Shown here in pieces: positions 1-8,681 of a stretch of 64,000 bases of DNA. The DNA is from Streptomyces griseicoloratus. GTDB taxonomy: Bacteria > Actinomycetota > Actinomycetes > Streptomycetales > Streptomycetaceae. The stretch is from NCBI RefSeq assembly GCF_014534645.1, contig NZ_JACVQF010000189.1, positions 62,001-126,000 of the forward strand. Direction: 5' to 3'. The position numbers and the translations under genes were made by a program. The notes under the pieces were generated by a model. The model had not been told where the DNA came from, did not search any database, and saw only the letters and a list, made by a program, of their open reading frames with translations. Positions within the stretch are counted from its first letter, which is position 1; every line of letters begins with the position of its first letter.

Positions 1-1840
1 CCGAGTACTTGGAGGCGGTGACCGGGAACGGCGTCACCCGGTTCTCCAGGCCCTCGATCTCGACGGTCACCGCCCCGGCCTCGCCGGGCTCCTCCTCGAC
101 CGGGTCCAGCCCGCCGGCCGCCGGGCGGCCCTCCGGGTTCAGCGCGAAGGGGGAGGGGGTCGCCGACGACAGCGGCACCAGGTAAGGGCGGCAGCCCAGC
201 GGGAAGGACAGGTCGCCGGTGTGCACGTCGTACACCGGGTCGAAGCCGCGCCAGGACAGGAAGGCGAGATAGCGGCCGTCGCGGGTGAACACCGGGTTCT
301 CGTCCTCGAAGCGGCCGTCGGTGACGTCGATGACGAGCGGGCCCTCCTGTCCGTTGATCCGGGCCATCTTGATCTGCCGCAGCGACCGCCCGATCCCCGG
401 GTGCGCCCAGGTCAGCCAGGCCCCGTCCGGGGAGAAGGCGAGGTCCCGCACGGGCCCGTTGACCGACCGGATCAGCTCGGTGACGCCACCGCCGTCCGGC
501 ACACCGCCGTCACCGCCGTCACCGGTCTCCGCGGGGGCCTCCGCAGCCGTCTCCGCGGCCGCGTCCGCCGCCTCCGCCGTGCCCACCGCCTCCAGCGCCT
601 CGGCGACCTCGGTCTCGTCCGAGACGTCGAGCAGCAGCAGCCGCCCGTCGTGCGAGGCGACGGCCAGCCGCTGCCCCTGGGGATCCGAGACCAGCTCCAG
701 CACCCGGCCCAGCCTCCCGGAGGCCAGCCGCCGGGGCGCGCGGCCGCCGATCGCGCGGGGCAGGTGGGCGATCTCGACGGCGTCCTCGCCCTCGGCGTCG
801 GTCACGTACGCGATCCGTCCGCTCGCCCCCAGCATCTCCGGCAGCCGTACCCGTACGCCCGGGGTGTCGGCGATGGTGCGGGCCGGGCCGTCGCGGTGGG
901 TGAGCCAGTACAGGCTGTCGCGTACGACGACGGCGCTGGCGCGTCCGGTCTCGTCGACGGAGAGGCCGCCCACGTTCTGTGCGGCGGGCACCTGGTAGGG
1001 ACGCCGCCCGGCGCGGGGACCGCTCAGCCGCACGTCGAGCCGGCGCGGCACCGAGTCGGGCGCGAGGTCGTCGACGATCCACAGCTCGCCCGCGCACTGG
1101 TACACCACCCGCGTGCCGTCGCTGGCCGCGTGCCGGGCGTAGAAGGCGTCGTGGTCGGTGTGGCGGCGCAGGTCGGAGCCGTCGTACGCGCACGAGTAGA
1201 GGTTGCCGACGCCCTCGTGGTCGGAGAGGAAGGCGACCCGGCCGCCGACGAACATCGGGCAGTCCAGGTGCCCGTCGATGCCGGCGAGCAGCCGTTGCCC
1301 GTGCAGCCACAGCCGGCCCGTGGCGCCGCCCCGGTAGCGCTTCCAGGAGGCCGGCTCGTGCGGCGGGGTGCCGGTGAGCAGGAGGGTCCTGCGCTCCCCG
1401 TCGACGTCGGCGACCTGGAGGTCGGCGACCGGCCCCCAGGGCAGTTTGCGGCCGGGGTCGCCGTCGGGGGCGATCTTGTAGGCCCAGGTCAGATGGGAGA
1501 AGGGCTCGCCGTGCGAGGAGACGGCGAGGATGGCGGCGTCCGTGTCGTGGTCGGGCGGCGCCCAGCCGCAGACCCGCGCGTCGAGGCTGCCCCAGTGGGT
1601 GAGCTGCCGTCCCGGGCCGCCGTCCACCGGCGCCAGGTGGACCTCCGGCACCAGACTGCGCCAGCTGGTGTACGCGATGTGCCGGCCGTCGGGGGAGAAG
1701 CGCGGGTGGCCGGTCTTGGTGCGGTCGACGGTGAGCCGCCAGGCGCGGCCCGGGCCGTCCAGGGGCGCGAGCCAGAGGTCGTCCTCGGCCACGAAGCAGA
1801 GTCGGTCGCCATGGAGATGCGGAAAGCGCAGATAGCTCAC
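1..1840 (-). CDS. Tricorn-type S41 protease homologue, N-terminal part (gene runs off the left edge)
   Basis: The minus-strand reading frame is open from 1840 to the window edge, giving about 613 residues. It begins SYLRFPHLHGDRLCFVAEDDLW, the usual opening of Streptomyces tricorn-like proteases, followed by repeated FSPDG/FTRDG-type strands of a WD40/PD40 propeller. A low-complexity Ala/Glu/Asp/Gly segment interrupts the second propeller at about positions 480-620. The PDZ and S41 peptidase domains expected in this family would lie left of base 1, so catalysis cannot be judged. Family members are cytoplasmic and degrade peptides released by other proteases. The start is GTG 1840; an in-frame ATG at 1849 is possible. 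The gene is divergent from the tetR gene at 1999, and the TetR operators lie between them. Confidence 0.8.
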   Translation of the reverse strand, partial: MSYLRFPHLHGDRLCFVAEDDLWLAPLDGPGRAWRLTVDRTKTGHPRFSPDGRHIAYTSWRSLVPEVHLAPVDGGPGRQLTHWGSLDARVCGWAPPDHDTDAAILAVSSHGEPFSHLTWAYKIAPDGDPGRKLPWGPVADLQVADVDGERRTLLLTGTPPHEPASWKRYRGGATGRLWLHGQRLLAGIDGHLDCPMFVGGRVAFLSDHEGVGNLYSCAYDGSDLRRHTDHDAFYARHAASDGTRVVYQCAGELWIVDDLAPDSVPRRLDVRLSGPRAGRRPYQVPAAQNVGGLSVDETGRASAVVVRDSLYWLTHRDGPARTIADTPGVRVRLPEMLGASGRIAYVTDAEGEDAVEIAHLPRAIGGRAPRRLASGRLGRVLELVSDPQGQRLAVASHDGRLLLLDVSDETEVAEALEAVGTAEAADAAAETAAEAPAETGDGGDGGVPDGGGVTELIRSVNGPVRDLAFSPDGAWLTWAHPGIGRSLRQIKMARINGQEGPLVIDVTDGRFEDENPVFTRDGRYLAFLSWRGFDPVYDVHTGDLSFPLGCRPYLVPLSSATPSPFALNPEGRPAAGGLDPVEEEPGEAGAVTVEIEGLENRVTPFPVTASKYS

Positions 1841-1911
1841 CCATCCCATGCTTTTCCGCCGGGCGGGCACCGGCAACTTATGGCGAGCTGACAACCGTGA
1901 CCCAGAACACG

Positions 1912-1974
1912 AACGAAACCGTTTCGTTTCGCTAGCCGCCTGCGGTACATTCGACCTGTACGAAACGGTGTCGT
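1912..1974. promoter_or_regulatory. TetR operator pair upstream of tetR/MMPL
   Basis: A perfect 17-bp palindrome AACGAAACCGTTTCGTT lies at 1912-1928. A second site, ACGAAACGGTGTCGT at 1960-1974, has one mismatch to the same inverted repeat. Their centres are 47 bp apart. Both sit in the short divergent gap, so they probably bind the adjacent TetR regulator and flank its promoter. Autoregulation is inferred from position. Confidence 0.7.
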
Positions 1975-1998
1975 TCTGAACGGAGAGGTGAGAGGGAG

Positions 1999-2598
1999 AT
2001 GGCCGAGGTCGCAACGGCGCGCCGGAGTCGGATCACTCCCGAGCGCGAGGCCGAGCTGTACGAGGCCGTGCTCGACCTGCTCCGGGAAGTCGGCTACGAC
2101 GCACTGACCATGGACGCCGTGGCCGGCCGCACCCGGTCCAGCAAGGCGACGCTCTACCGCCAGTGGGGCGGCAAGGCCGAGCTGGTCGTCAAGGCCATCC
2201 GGCACGGCAAGCCCGGCGAGATCGGCGACGTCGACACCGGGTCGCTCCGCGGTGACCTGCACGCCCTGCTGGCCCGCGAGGACGACTGCACCATGGAACA
2301 GAACTCGGCGCTGATGCGGGGTGTGGCCATGGCGCTGCACCAGAACCCGGATCTGCGCCAGGCGTTCCGGGAGCAGCTCATCGAACCCGAGATGGCGGAG
2401 TTCCGGCGCGTGCTGCAACGGGCCATCGACCGAGGCGAGATCAGAGCCGACTGTCCGGCGCTGGACTTCCTCGTGCACATGATGGTCGGCGGTTTCGCCA
2501 CCCGCACGCTGCTGGACGACCAGCCACCGACCCGGGCCTTCCTCATCTCGTACATCGACGCCGTGATCCTCCCCGCCCTCGGCGTCTCCACCTCCTGA
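1999..2598 (+). CDS. TetR/AcrR family transcriptional regulator
   Basis: A 199-residue protein. Residues 12-60 form the TetR helix-turn-helix (ALTMDAVAGRTRSSKATLYRQW), with the recognition helix at SKATLYRQW. The C-terminal half is the TetR_C ligand/dimer domain with a FLVHMMVGG helix typical of the AcrR-like subgroup. The start ATG follows GAGAGGGAG. The gene is followed after 99 bp by an MMPL exporter on the same strand, so it is probably the repressor of that pump and of itself through the GAAAC-type palindromes just upstream. The ligand is unknown. Confidence 0.9.
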   Translation: MAEVATARRSRITPEREAELYEAVLDLLREVGYDALTMDAVAGRTRSSKATLYRQWGGKAELVVKAIRHGKPGEIGDVDTGSLRGDLHALLAREDDCTMEQNSALMRGVAMALHQNPDLRQAFREQLIEPEMAEFRRVLQRAIDRGEIRADCPALDFLVHMMVGGFATRTLLDDQPPTRAFLISYIDAVILPALGVSTS

Positions 2599-2697
2599 CA
2601 GTCCCCAGCCAGTCCCTTACCTGACGTCACCGCTCACGTCGTCGGGCTGATCACCCCTGCCCTGAATACCCCACGACCTGACCGGGAGTACGCCTCC

Positions 2698-4914
2698 GTG
2701 GCCACGTTCCTCTACAAACTCGGCCGGCTCGCCTTCCGGCGACGGCATTTCGTCGCCCTGATCTGGGTCGCGCTGCTGACCCTCGCCGGCGTCGGCGCGG
2801 CCGGCGCCCCGCCCGCCGGCAACTCGTCCTTCTCCATCCCCGGTACGGAGGCGCAGAAGGCCTTCGACCTGCTGGAAGAGCGCTTCCCCGGCCAGAGCGC
2901 CGACGGCGCGACCGCGCGGGTCGTCTTCAAGGCGCCGGACGGCGAGAAGATGACGGACGCCGCCCACAAGGCGACCGTCGAGAAGACCGTCGGCGAACTG
3001 GCCGACGGCTCCGAGGTCGCCTCCGTCGCCGACCCGTACACGGGCAACGCCGTCAGCAAGGACGGCACGATCGCGTACGCGTCCGTGCGCTACGACGTCT
3101 CCGGCATGGAGCTGGAGGAGTCCACCAAGCACGCCCTGGAGGACGCCGCGCAGCAGGCGCGCGACGCCGGGCTGACCGTCGAGATCGGCGGTGACGCGCT
3201 CCAGGCGGTCCCGGAGACCGGCGCCACGGAGATCATCGGCATCGCGGTCGCCGCCGTCGTCCTCGTCATCACCTTCGGCTCCCTGGTGGCGGCCGGACTG
3301 CCGCTGCTCACCGCCCTGATCGGCGTCGGCATCGGCGTCTCCACGATCGCCGCCCTGGCCAGTGCGCTGGAGCTGGGCTCCACCACCTCGATCCTGGCGA
3401 TGATGATCGGCCTCGCGGTCGGCATCGACTACGCCCTGTTCATCGTCTCCCGCTACCGCGCCGAGCTGGCCGAGGGCCGCGAACGCGAGGAGGCCGCCGG
3501 CCGGGCCGTCGGCACCGCCGGTTCCGCCGTGGTCTTCGCCGGCCTGACCGTCGTCATCGCCCTGGTGGGCCTGGCGGTCGTCAACATCCCGATGCTGACA
3601 AAGATGGGCGTCGCGGCGGCCGGCACGGTCGTCATCGCGGTCCTGATCGCCCTGACGATGATCCCCGCGCTGCTCGGTTACGCGGGCCGCAGGGTCAAGC
3701 CGGCCGGCGAGAAGAGCAAGCTGCTGGGCGGCGCCCGCGCCGCGAAGAACGGCGAAGGCAAGCCGGCCAAGGCCAACCTGGGCACCCGCTGGGCGAGCTT
3801 CGTCGTGCGCCGCCCGGTGGCCGTCCTGCTCCTCGGCGTCGTCGGCCTCGGCGCGGCGGCGGTCCCCGCGGCCTCCCTCGAACTGGGCCTGCCCGACGAC
3901 GGCTCGCAGCCGACCTCCACCACGCAGCGCCGGGCCTACGACCTGCTCTCCGAAGGCTTCGGCCCCGGCTTCAACGGCCCGCTGATGGTCGTCACCGACG
4001 CCAAGGGCAGCGACGACCCGCAGTCCGCGTTCACCGAGGTCACCGACAAGATCAAGGGCCTGAAGGGCGTCGTGGCGGTCACTCCGCCGGCCCCCAACAA
4101 GGCCGGTGACACCGCGACGATCACCGTGATCCCGGACTCCAAGCCGTCGTCCGTCCAGACCGAGGACCTGGTGCACGCCATCCGTGACGCGGGCGCCGAC
4201 GTGAAGTCGGACACCGGCGCGGAGGTCCTGGTCACCGGCTCCACGGCCATGAACATCGACGTCAGCCAGAAGCTCAACGACGCGCTGATCCCGTACCTGG
4301 TGCTGGTGGTCGGCCTGGCGTTCCTGCTGCTGATCGTGGTCTTCCGCTCGATCCTGGTCCCGCTGAAGGCGGCCCTCGGCTTCCTGCTGAGCGTGCTGGC
4401 GGCCCTGGGCGCCGTGGTCGCGGTCTTCCAGTGGGGCTGGCTGTCCGGCCTGATGGGCGTCGAGGAGACCGGCCCGGTCATGTCGATGATGCCGATCTTC
4501 ATGGTGGGCGTCGTCTTCGGCCTGGCGATGGACTACGAGGTCTTCCTGGTCACCCGGATGCGGGAGGCGTACGTCCACGGCGAGTCGCCGAGCCAGGCCG
4601 TGGTGACCGGCTTCAAGCACGGCGCCAGGGTCGTCACCGCCGCCGCGGTGATCATGATGGCGGTCTTCGCGGGCTTCATCGGCTCCAGCGAGTCCATGGT
4701 CAAGATGATCGGCTTCGGCCTGGCGATCGCCGTCTTCTTCGACGCGTTCGTCGTCCGCATGGCCATCGTCCCGGCCGTCCTCGCCCTGCTCGGCAAGAGG
4801 GCCTGGTGGCTGCCGAAGTGGCTGGACCGCGCCCTGCCCAACGTGGACGTCGAGGGCGAGGGCCTGCGGGCCCAGGACGACCCCGACGAGAAGCGGGAGC
4901 TGGTGCGCGTCTGA
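2698..4914 (+). CDS. MMPL/RND family transporter
   Basis: 738 residues, GTG start. The organisation is that of actinobacterial MMPL proteins: one N-terminal membrane helix, an extracytoplasmic loop, a five-helix block around residues 180-330 containing GLAVGIDYALFIVSRYR, then a repeat of the same plan with GLAMDYEVFLVTRMRE near residue 610. Both GxxxDY motifs, which form the proton relay in the RND superfamily, are intact. The likely role is proton-driven export of a lipid-like or toxic compound through the cytoplasmic membrane. It lies downstream of the TetR gene and a strong hairpin follows it, suggesting a two-gene unit. The substrate cannot be read from sequence. Confidence 0.9.
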   Translation: MATFLYKLGRLAFRRRHFVALIWVALLTLAGVGAAGAPPAGNSSFSIPGTEAQKAFDLLEERFPGQSADGATARVVFKAPDGEKMTDAAHKATVEKTVGELADGSEVASVADPYTGNAVSKDGTIAYASVRYDVSGMELEESTKHALEDAAQQARDAGLTVEIGGDALQAVPETGATEIIGIAVAAVVLVITFGSLVAAGLPLLTALIGVGIGVSTIAALASALELGSTTSILAMMIGLAVGIDYALFIVSRYRAELAEGREREEAAGRAVGTAGSAVVFAGLTVVIALVGLAVVNIPMLTKMGVAAAGTVVIAVLIALTMIPALLGYAGRRVKPAGEKSKLLGGARAAKNGEGKPAKANLGTRWASFVVRRPVAVLLLGVVGLGAAAVPAASLELGLPDDGSQPTSTTQRRAYDLLSEGFGPGFNGPLMVVTDAKGSDDPQSAFTEVTDKIKGLKGVVAVTPPAPNKAGDTATITVIPDSKPSSVQTEDLVHAIRDAGADVKSDTGAEVLVTGSTAMNIDVSQKLNDALIPYLVLVVGLAFLLLIVVFRSILVPLKAALGFLLSVLAALGAVVAVFQWGWLSGLMGVEETGPVMSMMPIFMVGVVFGLAMDYEVFLVTRMREAYVHGESPSQAVVTGFKHGARVVTAAAVIMMAVFAGFIGSSESMVKMIGFGLAIAVFFDAFVVRMAIVPAVLALLGKRAWWLPKWLDRALPNVDVEGEGLRAQDDPDEKRELVRV

Positions 4915-4939
4915 CGCACCGCTCCCGAGCGGCGGACCG

Positions 4940-4980
4940 GCCGGTGAGGGCTCCGTGGGGACGGGGCGGCCCTCACCGGC
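4940..4980 (+). terminator. Hairpin terminator after MMPL gene
   Basis: GCCGGTGAGGG (4940-4950) pairs perfectly with CCCTCACCGGC (4970-4980), an 11-bp stem 26 bp after the MMPL stop. There is no T run, as is common in Streptomyces. Confidence 0.7.
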
Positions 4981-4990
4981 TTCCCGCGTT

Positions 4991-5017
4991 CCGGACACTC
5001 CGGACACTCCGGACACG
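4991..5017. repeat. Three tandem 9-bp repeats
   Basis: The unit CCGGACACT occurs three times end to end (4991-4999, 5000-5008, 5009-5017), the last copy ending in G. It lies between the MMPL terminator and the ybaK-type promoter. Function unknown. Confidence 0.8.
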
Positions 5018-5051
5018 GCAAACCCGGTCGCGTGTATGCCGCACGCACCGC

Positions 5052-5057
5052 TACGGT
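5052..5057 (+). promoter_or_regulatory. -10 element of a predicted leaderless transcript
   Basis: TACGGT lies 7 bp before the ATG at 5065 and there is no Shine-Dalgarno sequence. This spacing would put the transcript start on the start codon. Confidence 0.5.
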
Positions 5058-5064
5058 GCCGCCC

Positions 5065-5568
5065 ATGACGACGACTGACGGCACCTCCGACGCCCACCCC
5101 CGTTTCGCCGAGGCCCTCCGGGAGCTGGGCCTCGGGGACCTGAACGCCCGCATCCGGCGCTTCCCGGAGGCCACCCGCACCGCCGCCGAGGCCGCCGCCG
5201 CGATCGGGTGCGAGCTGAGCCAGATCTGCAAGTCGCTGATCTTCGCGGCGGACGGCGTCCCCGTGCTGGTCCTCATGGACGGCGCCTCCCGCGTCGACGT
5301 GGAGCGGGTCCGCGAGGAACTCGGCGCCGAGAAGGTCACCCGGGCCAAGGCCGACGTCGTACGGGAGACGACCGGGTACGCCATCGGCGGCGTGCCGCCC
5401 TTCGGGCACCGCACCCGCACCCGTGTGCTCGCCGACCGCTCCCTGCTCGCGCACGACGTCGTCTGGGCCGCCGCCGGCAACCCGCACGCCGTCTTCCCGA
5501 TGGAGCCCAAGGAGCTCGTCGCCACCGCCGGCGCCACCCTCGTGGACGTGCGCGAGCGCTCCGAGTGA
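5065..5568 (+). CDS. YbaK/EbsC-family aminoacyl-tRNA deacylase domain protein
   Basis: 167 residues from ATG 5065. An upstream in-frame start at 5032 is less likely because the -10-like TACGGT sits just before 5065. The protein is a single YbaK/ProX domain: the KSLIFAADGVPVLVLMDGASRVD strand-turn, the conserved Lys in CKSLIF, and the TTGYAIGGVPPFGH loop that lines the editing pocket. Such free-standing proteins hydrolyse mischarged tRNAs (for example Cys- or Ala-tRNA-Pro) in the cytoplasm; the exact substrate cannot be told. Its stop codon overlaps the GTG start of the next gene (GTGA), so the two are translationally coupled. Confidence 0.88.
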   Translation: MTTTDGTSDAHPRFAEALRELGLGDLNARIRRFPEATRTAAEAAAAIGCELSQICKSLIFAADGVPVLVLMDGASRVDVERVREELGAEKVTRAKADVVRETTGYAIGGVPPFGHRTRTRVLADRSLLAHDVVWAAAGNPHAVFPMEPKELVATAGATLVDVRERSE

Positions 5569-6410
5569 CCCCTCTGGTCACCGGCGCCGTCCTGCTCGCC
5601 GCGCTCACGCACGCGAGCTGGAACGCCATCGCCCACCGGATCACGGACAAGCTGACCGGGTTCGCGCTGATCTCGGGCGGCGGGCTGCTGATCGGGCTCG
5701 CGCTGGCGCCGTTCACCGCGTTCCCGGCGGCGGGGGCGTGGCCGTACCTCCTGGTCTCCGCCGCCGTCCATATCGCCTACTACGCGCTGCTGATGCGGTC
5801 CTTCCGGCTGGGCGACTTCGGGCAGGCGTATCCGATCGCGCGCGGCAGCGCGCCCCTGCTGGTGACCGTCCTCGCCGCCGTCTTCGCGCACGAGGTGCCG
5901 AACGGCCGGGCGGCCGCGGGCATCCTGCTGTCCTGCGCGGGGCTGACCGGCGTCGCCCTGTGGGGGCTGCGCGGGCGGCGGCCGGACTGGGCGGCGATCG
6001 GCGCGGCGCTGGCGACCGGGGCGACCATCGCGGCGTACACCGTCGTCGACGGACTGGGCGTACGGGCCTCCGGGTCCTCCCTCGGCTACATCGCCTGGCT
6101 GATGGCCGTCCAGGGCACGGTCCTGCCCGCGTACTTCCTGTGGCGCCGGCGCGGCGAGGCGTGGGCGGTGCTGCGACCGCACGCCGGACTGGGACTGCTC
6201 GGCGCGGCCCTGTCGGTGACCGCCTACGCGCTGGTGCTGTGGGCGCAGACCCGGGCCGCGCTCGCCCCGATCGCCGCGCTGCGCGAGTCCTCGGTCCTCG
6301 TCGGCGCCGCGATCGGCGCGCTGTTCTTCAAGGAGCGGTTCGGCGCGCCCCGGATCGCGGCCGCCGGGCTCCTGGCCGTCGGGATCGGGCTGATGCTGTA
6401 CGCGGGATGA
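5565..6410 (+). CDS. EamA/DMT-superfamily transporter
   Basis: 281 residues, GTG start overlapping the ybaK-type stop by 4 bp (GTGA). The protein is almost wholly hydrophobic with about ten predicted helices in two EamA repeats; the second repeat ends ALFFKERFGAPRIAAAGLLAVGIGLML, the usual DMT closing helices. It is an integral membrane permease, probably a metabolite exporter. Coupling to an aminoacyl-tRNA editing domain hints at amino acid or analogue efflux, but that is inference. Confidence 0.85.
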   Translation: MTPLVTGAVLLAALTHASWNAIAHRITDKLTGFALISGGGLLIGLALAPFTAFPAAGAWPYLLVSAAVHIAYYALLMRSFRLGDFGQAYPIARGSAPLLVTVLAAVFAHEVPNGRAAAGILLSCAGLTGVALWGLRGRRPDWAAIGAALATGATIAAYTVVDGLGVRASGSSLGYIAWLMAVQGTVLPAYFLWRRRGEAWAVLRPHAGLGLLGAALSVTAYALVLWAQTRAALAPIAALRESSVLVGAAIGALFFKERFGAPRIAAAGLLAVGIGLMLYAG

Positions 6411-6480
6411 GGGGCCGCAGTGGGTGCGTTCGGCGCCGTCCAGGAGCACCCTGGAAGCAGGTGTTCCGGAGGTGATCGTC

Positions 6481-6756
6481 ATGATGCACACCACAGTGGG
6501 ATGGCACGTGGAGCTGGAGTTCATGGAGGACGACCAGCACACCAAAGCGGCGGCGCTGCTCCGCCTGCCGGACGGCAGCGAGGTGCGGGCCCACGGGCAC
6601 GCCACCCGGCACCACTCCGACGCCCGGCAGCCGCGGGTCGGCGAGGAGGTCGCCGGGGCACGCGCGCTGAACGAGCTCGCGATGCGGCTGCTCGACAAGG
6701 CGCACGGTGAGATCGACGAGGCGTCGGGGCGTAGGTCCCACCCGATCCACGTCTGA
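6481..6756 (+). CDS. DUF1876 (Rv2632c-like) small protein
   Basis: 91 residues from ATG 6481, which follows a strong GGAGGTG with 6-8 bp spacing. The body matches the DUF1876 pattern: WHVELEFMEDDQHTKAAALL, then ATRHHSDARQPRVGEEVAGARALNELAMRLL. This fold resembles dsRNA-binding or hibernation-factor-like alpha/beta domains, but no biochemical role is established. It is cytoplasmic, with no signal peptide. It converges on the serine hydrolase gene, with a hairpin between them. Confidence 0.85.
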   Translation: MMHTTVGWHVELEFMEDDQHTKAAALLRLPDGSEVRAHGHATRHHSDARQPRVGEEVAGARALNELAMRLLDKAHGEIDEASGRRSHPIHV

Positions 6757-6791
6757 AGCAGCGGGGCGGCACCCCGCGACCCTGTGACGGC

Positions 6792-6816
6792 AGGGCCCGT
6801 CCGCCGGGCGGGCCCT
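6792..6816. terminator. Bidirectional hairpin between convergent genes
   Basis: AGGGCCCGTCC (6792-6802) pairs with GGGCGGGCCCT (6806-6816) with one mismatch and a 3-nt loop. It overlaps the last codon of the hydrolase gene and can serve both strands. Confidence 0.6.
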
Positions 6817-7990
6817 ACCCGAGCGACGTCCGCACCGCCCGCACCAGCGCCTGCGCCCGCGGGTCCGCCGTCACGGTCCTGCGGAAGCCGTTGGTGACGT
6901 AACCGAACGCGACGCCCGTCTCCGGGTCGGCGAAGCCGAGGGCGCCGCCGCGGCCCGGGTGGCCGAAGGAGCCGGGGGACAGGAACGGGGACGCGCTGCC
7001 GTCCAGCATGTACCCGAGGCCGAAACGGGTGTTCACGACGAGGACGCGGTCGGCTCCCGCCGACTCCTGCGCGCGGGCCCGCTCCACCGTGGCCGGGTCG
7101 AACAGCCGCACCCCGTCGACCTCGCCGATCAGTGCCGCGTAGAAGCGGGCCAGTCCGTCGGCGGTCGCGATGCCGTTGGTGGCGGGGAGGGCCGCCGCGC
7201 GGTACGCCGGGTCGTTCTGGTCGGGGAACGGGGTGATCGCGGCGAAGGCACGGCGGGTGAGGGAGCCGGGATCCTCGTACGCCTCGGTGACCGAGCGCTT
7301 GGGGCGCAGCCGCAGGCCGCCGGACGGCTCGGGGTCGTCGACGCGGCCCACCCGGCCCGCGCGCCCCGCCGCCTCCTCCGCGGCCGGCAGACCCAGCCAC
7401 AGCTCCAGGCCCAGCGGCCCGGCGATCTCGGAGGCGATCCACTCGCCCGTGCTCCGGCCGCCGGTGACCCGGCGCACCAGCTCGTCGACCAGCCAGCCGT
7501 ACGTCAGCGCGTGGTAGCCGTGGTCGGTACCGGGCTCCCACACCGGCGCCTGGGCGGCGACGGCCTCCGGGCCCCGCAGCGGGTCCAGGGCCTCCTGTGG
7601 GGTGAGCGGACGGTCGAGCACCGGGAGCCCGGCCCGGTGGTTCAGAACATGCCGGACGAGCACCCGCTCCTTACCGTGCGCCTTGAACTCGGGCCAGTAC
7701 TCGCCCACCGGCGCGTCCAGGTCCAGCTCCCCGCGCTGGTGCAGCAGCAGCGGTACGGCGGCGGCGACGCCCTTGGTCGCCGAGCGCACGACCTGCGCGG
7801 TGCCCCGGCGCCACGGCTCGGCGCCGTCCGTGCCGTCGACGTCCTTCGTACCGCCCCACAGGTCGACGACCTTGCGTCCGTCCCGGTAGACGGCGACCGC
7901 CGCGCCCCGGTCCCCGAGCGCCGTGAAGTTCCGGACGAACGCGTCCCTGACCGGCTCGAAGCCCTCGGCCACTGTGCCGTGCACGTCCAC
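6815..7990 (-). CDS. Serine hydrolase of the beta-lactamase/esterase EstB family
   Basis: 391 residues from GTG 7990, chosen because GGAGGAGAG lies 7 bp upstream. Residues 70-73 read S-A-T-K, the SxxK nucleophile motif, and Tyr164 in TYGWLVDEL is the partner tyrosine of class C-like hydrolases. VLNHRAGLPVLD and FGHPGRGGALGFADPETGVAFGYV are also typical. No signal peptide is visible, so it probably acts inside the cell as an esterase, amidase or peptidase; a true beta-lactamase role is unlikely. It appears monocistronic. Confidence 0.88.
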   Translation of the reverse strand: MDVHGTVAEGFEPVRDAFVRNFTALGDRGAAVAVYRDGRKVVDLWGGTKDVDGTDGAEPWRRGTAQVVRSATKGVAAAVPLLLHQRGELDLDAPVGEYWPEFKAHGKERVLVRHVLNHRAGLPVLDRPLTPQEALDPLRGPEAVAAQAPVWEPGTDHGYHALTYGWLVDELVRRVTGGRSTGEWIASEIAGPLGLELWLGLPAAEEAAGRAGRVGRVDDPEPSGGLRLRPKRSVTEAYEDPGSLTRRAFAAITPFPDQNDPAYRAAALPATNGIATADGLARFYAALIGEVDGVRLFDPATVERARAQESAGADRVLVVNTRFGLGYMLDGSASPFLSPGSFGHPGRGGALGFADPETGVAFGYVTNGFRRTVTADPRAQALVRAVRTSLG

Positions 7991-8064
7991 GTCCGTACTC
8001 TCCTCCGACTCGCCTGCGACAGTGGCTGCAACAGTCGCCCCGCGCCTGCGATTCCTGTGCGGCG

Positions 8065-8511
8065 TCAGCCGAGCACGATCGTTACATCGATGTTGCCGCG
8101 GGTGGCGTTCGAGTACGGGCACACCTCGTGGGCCGCGTCCACGAGCTGGGCCGCCACCTCCGGGTCCAGGACCGGGAGGGAGACGCTGAGGGCGACCGCG
8201 AGGCCGTAGCCGCGGTGCCGGTTGGGTCCGATGCCGACCTTCGCGGCGACCGTGGAGCCGGTCAGGTCGTAGCCGGCGCGGTTGCCGACGAGGATCAGCG
8301 CGTTGTGGAAGCAGGAGCTGAAACCGGCCGCGAACAGCTGCTCCGGGTTGGTGCCGGCGCCGTCGCCGCCGAGCGCCGGGGGCATGGCGACCTTCAGGTC
8401 CAGGTGGCCGTCCTGGCTGGTGACGTAGCCGTCCCGGCCGCCGTGGGCGGTGGCTTCGGCGACGTACATGATCTTCGTCGGGCGGGTGTCGACGGCGGTG
8501 CTGTCGGTCAT
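8065..8511 (-). CDS. ohr: Organic hydroperoxide resistance protein Ohr
   Basis: 148 residues from ATG 8511, preceded by GGGAGAGG. It is an OsmC/Ohr fold with the two redox cysteines Cys67 (SSCFHNAL) and Cys131 (CPYSNATRGN) that reduce organic hydroperoxides in the cytoplasm using lipoyl proteins as electron donor. Length and spacing match the family. The N-terminal YVAEATAHGGRDG is diagnostic. A terminator at 8611-8639 separates it from the upstream secreted-protein gene, so it should have its own promoter in 8512-8610, presumably under the OhrR encoded at 9507-9986. Confidence 0.95.
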   Translation of the reverse strand: MTDSTAVDTRPTKIMYVAEATAHGGRDGYVTSQDGHLDLKVAMPPALGGDGAGTNPEQLFAAGFSSCFHNALILVGNRAGYDLTGSTVAAKVGIGPNRHRGYGLAVALSVSLPVLDPEVAAQLVDAAHEVCPYSNATRGNIDVTIVLG

Positions 8512-8610
8512 GGCCGGCCTCTCCCGGAAGCAGGTGCGCGCAAATTCATCGTGCACAAGGTACTGGCCGGTAGGTTCGGCTTCGCCGTCAGGGGGTGCGA
8601 ACACCGACGA

Positions 8611-8639
8611 CGGGGGCGGTGGTCGTACCACCGCCCCCG
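8611..8639 (-). terminator. Strong hairpin downstream of the secreted-protein gene
   Basis: CGGGGGCGGTGGT (8611-8623) pairs with ACCACCGCCCCCG (8627-8639), a 13-bp perfect stem with a 3-nt loop, lying between the 8682-9395 gene and ohr. Confidence 0.75.
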
Positions 8640-8681
8640 CCGTGGGTGGGCGTCATGCGATTCGGCTCACTCGCCGTGCCG

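Noticed and set aside
221-1891. Long plus-strand open frames over the protease region
   Set aside because: Shadow frames of the minus-strand protease gene. Their translation is Arg/Gly/Val-rich without domains, and the minus frame shows a propeller protein with correct third-position GC.
2617-5487. 956-residue minus-strand open frame opposite the MMPL gene
   Set aside because: Asp/Gly/His-rich low-complexity translation typical of antisense frames in high-GC DNA; the plus-strand MMPL transporter explains the region.
8512-8610. Defined OhrR operator upstream of ohr
   Set aside because: TTGTGCACGA and TTGCGCGCAC look repeat-like, but I could not match a clear dyad to a known OhrR site.
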